Under the pieces are notes generated by a model, which was not told where the DNA came from, did no database searches, and saw only the letters and a program-made list of their open reading frames with translations. Shown piece by piece: positions 5,970 to 5,973 of a stretch of 5,973 nt of DNA. The stretch's first letter is position 1; each line of letters begins with the position of its first letter. Made by a program: the position numbers and the translations under genes. This DNA comes from Novosphingobium sp. (GTDB taxonomy: Bacteria > Pseudomonadota > Alphaproteobacteria > Sphingomonadales > Sphingomonadaceae). The DNA lies in assembly GCA_009885425.1 (NCBI GenBank), contig VFKS01000201.1, forward strand, positions 1 to 5,973, read 5' to 3'.

Positions 5970-5973
5970 GCCA

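Overview
The window is high-GC DNA with a dense coding layout. It looks like Alphaproteobacteria, most probably Sphingomonadales (Novosphingobium, Sphingobium, Sphingopyxis or Erythrobacter type). The main clue is the large TonB-dependent receptor, whose Ala-Phe-Ala-Gln signal-peptide end, EIVVTGTR TonB-box region and acidic 'DLNADGD' loop are typical of that group. This placement is inference from protein style, not from a marker gene.

Layout. Positions 1-30 hold an intrinsic terminator for the minus strand. Positions 58-2724 (minus) encode a complete 888-residue TonB-dependent outer-membrane receptor. Positions 2725-3063 are a divergent intergenic region of about 340 bases. Its receptor side carries an 18-base direct repeat resembling a PhoB (Pho) box, and its other side carries short inverted repeats. 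From 3064 to 5314 (plus) runs a tight three-gene cluster: a CDF-family metal efflux transporter with a His-rich N-terminus, an ECF sigma factor starting 8 bases after it, and a membrane-anchored RskA-type anti-sigma factor whose ATG overlaps the sigma stop codon (ATGA). After an 85-base gap, 5400-5969 (plus) encodes a secreted single-domain fasciclin (FAS1) protein.

How the genes work together. The sigma, anti-sigma and fasciclin genes reproduce the functional set of the mycobacterial SigK-RskA-MPT70/MPT83 system, in which SigK drives transcription of secreted fasciclin proteins and RskA restrains it from the membrane. Two features of the sequence strengthen this. The sigma factor has cysteines at 132 and 182, matching in position and spacing the pair I recall as the redox disulfide of Mycobacterium tuberculosis SigK. 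The gap before the fasciclin gene contains CATCC-N16-CGTAT, close to the SigK promoter pattern I recall (CCATCC-N16/17-CCGAAT). The most interesting hypothesis here is therefore a redox-responsive SigK-like circuit in an alphaproteobacterium, co-transcribed with a metal exporter. The divergent TonB receptor appears to be a separate unit, possibly induced by phosphate starvation.
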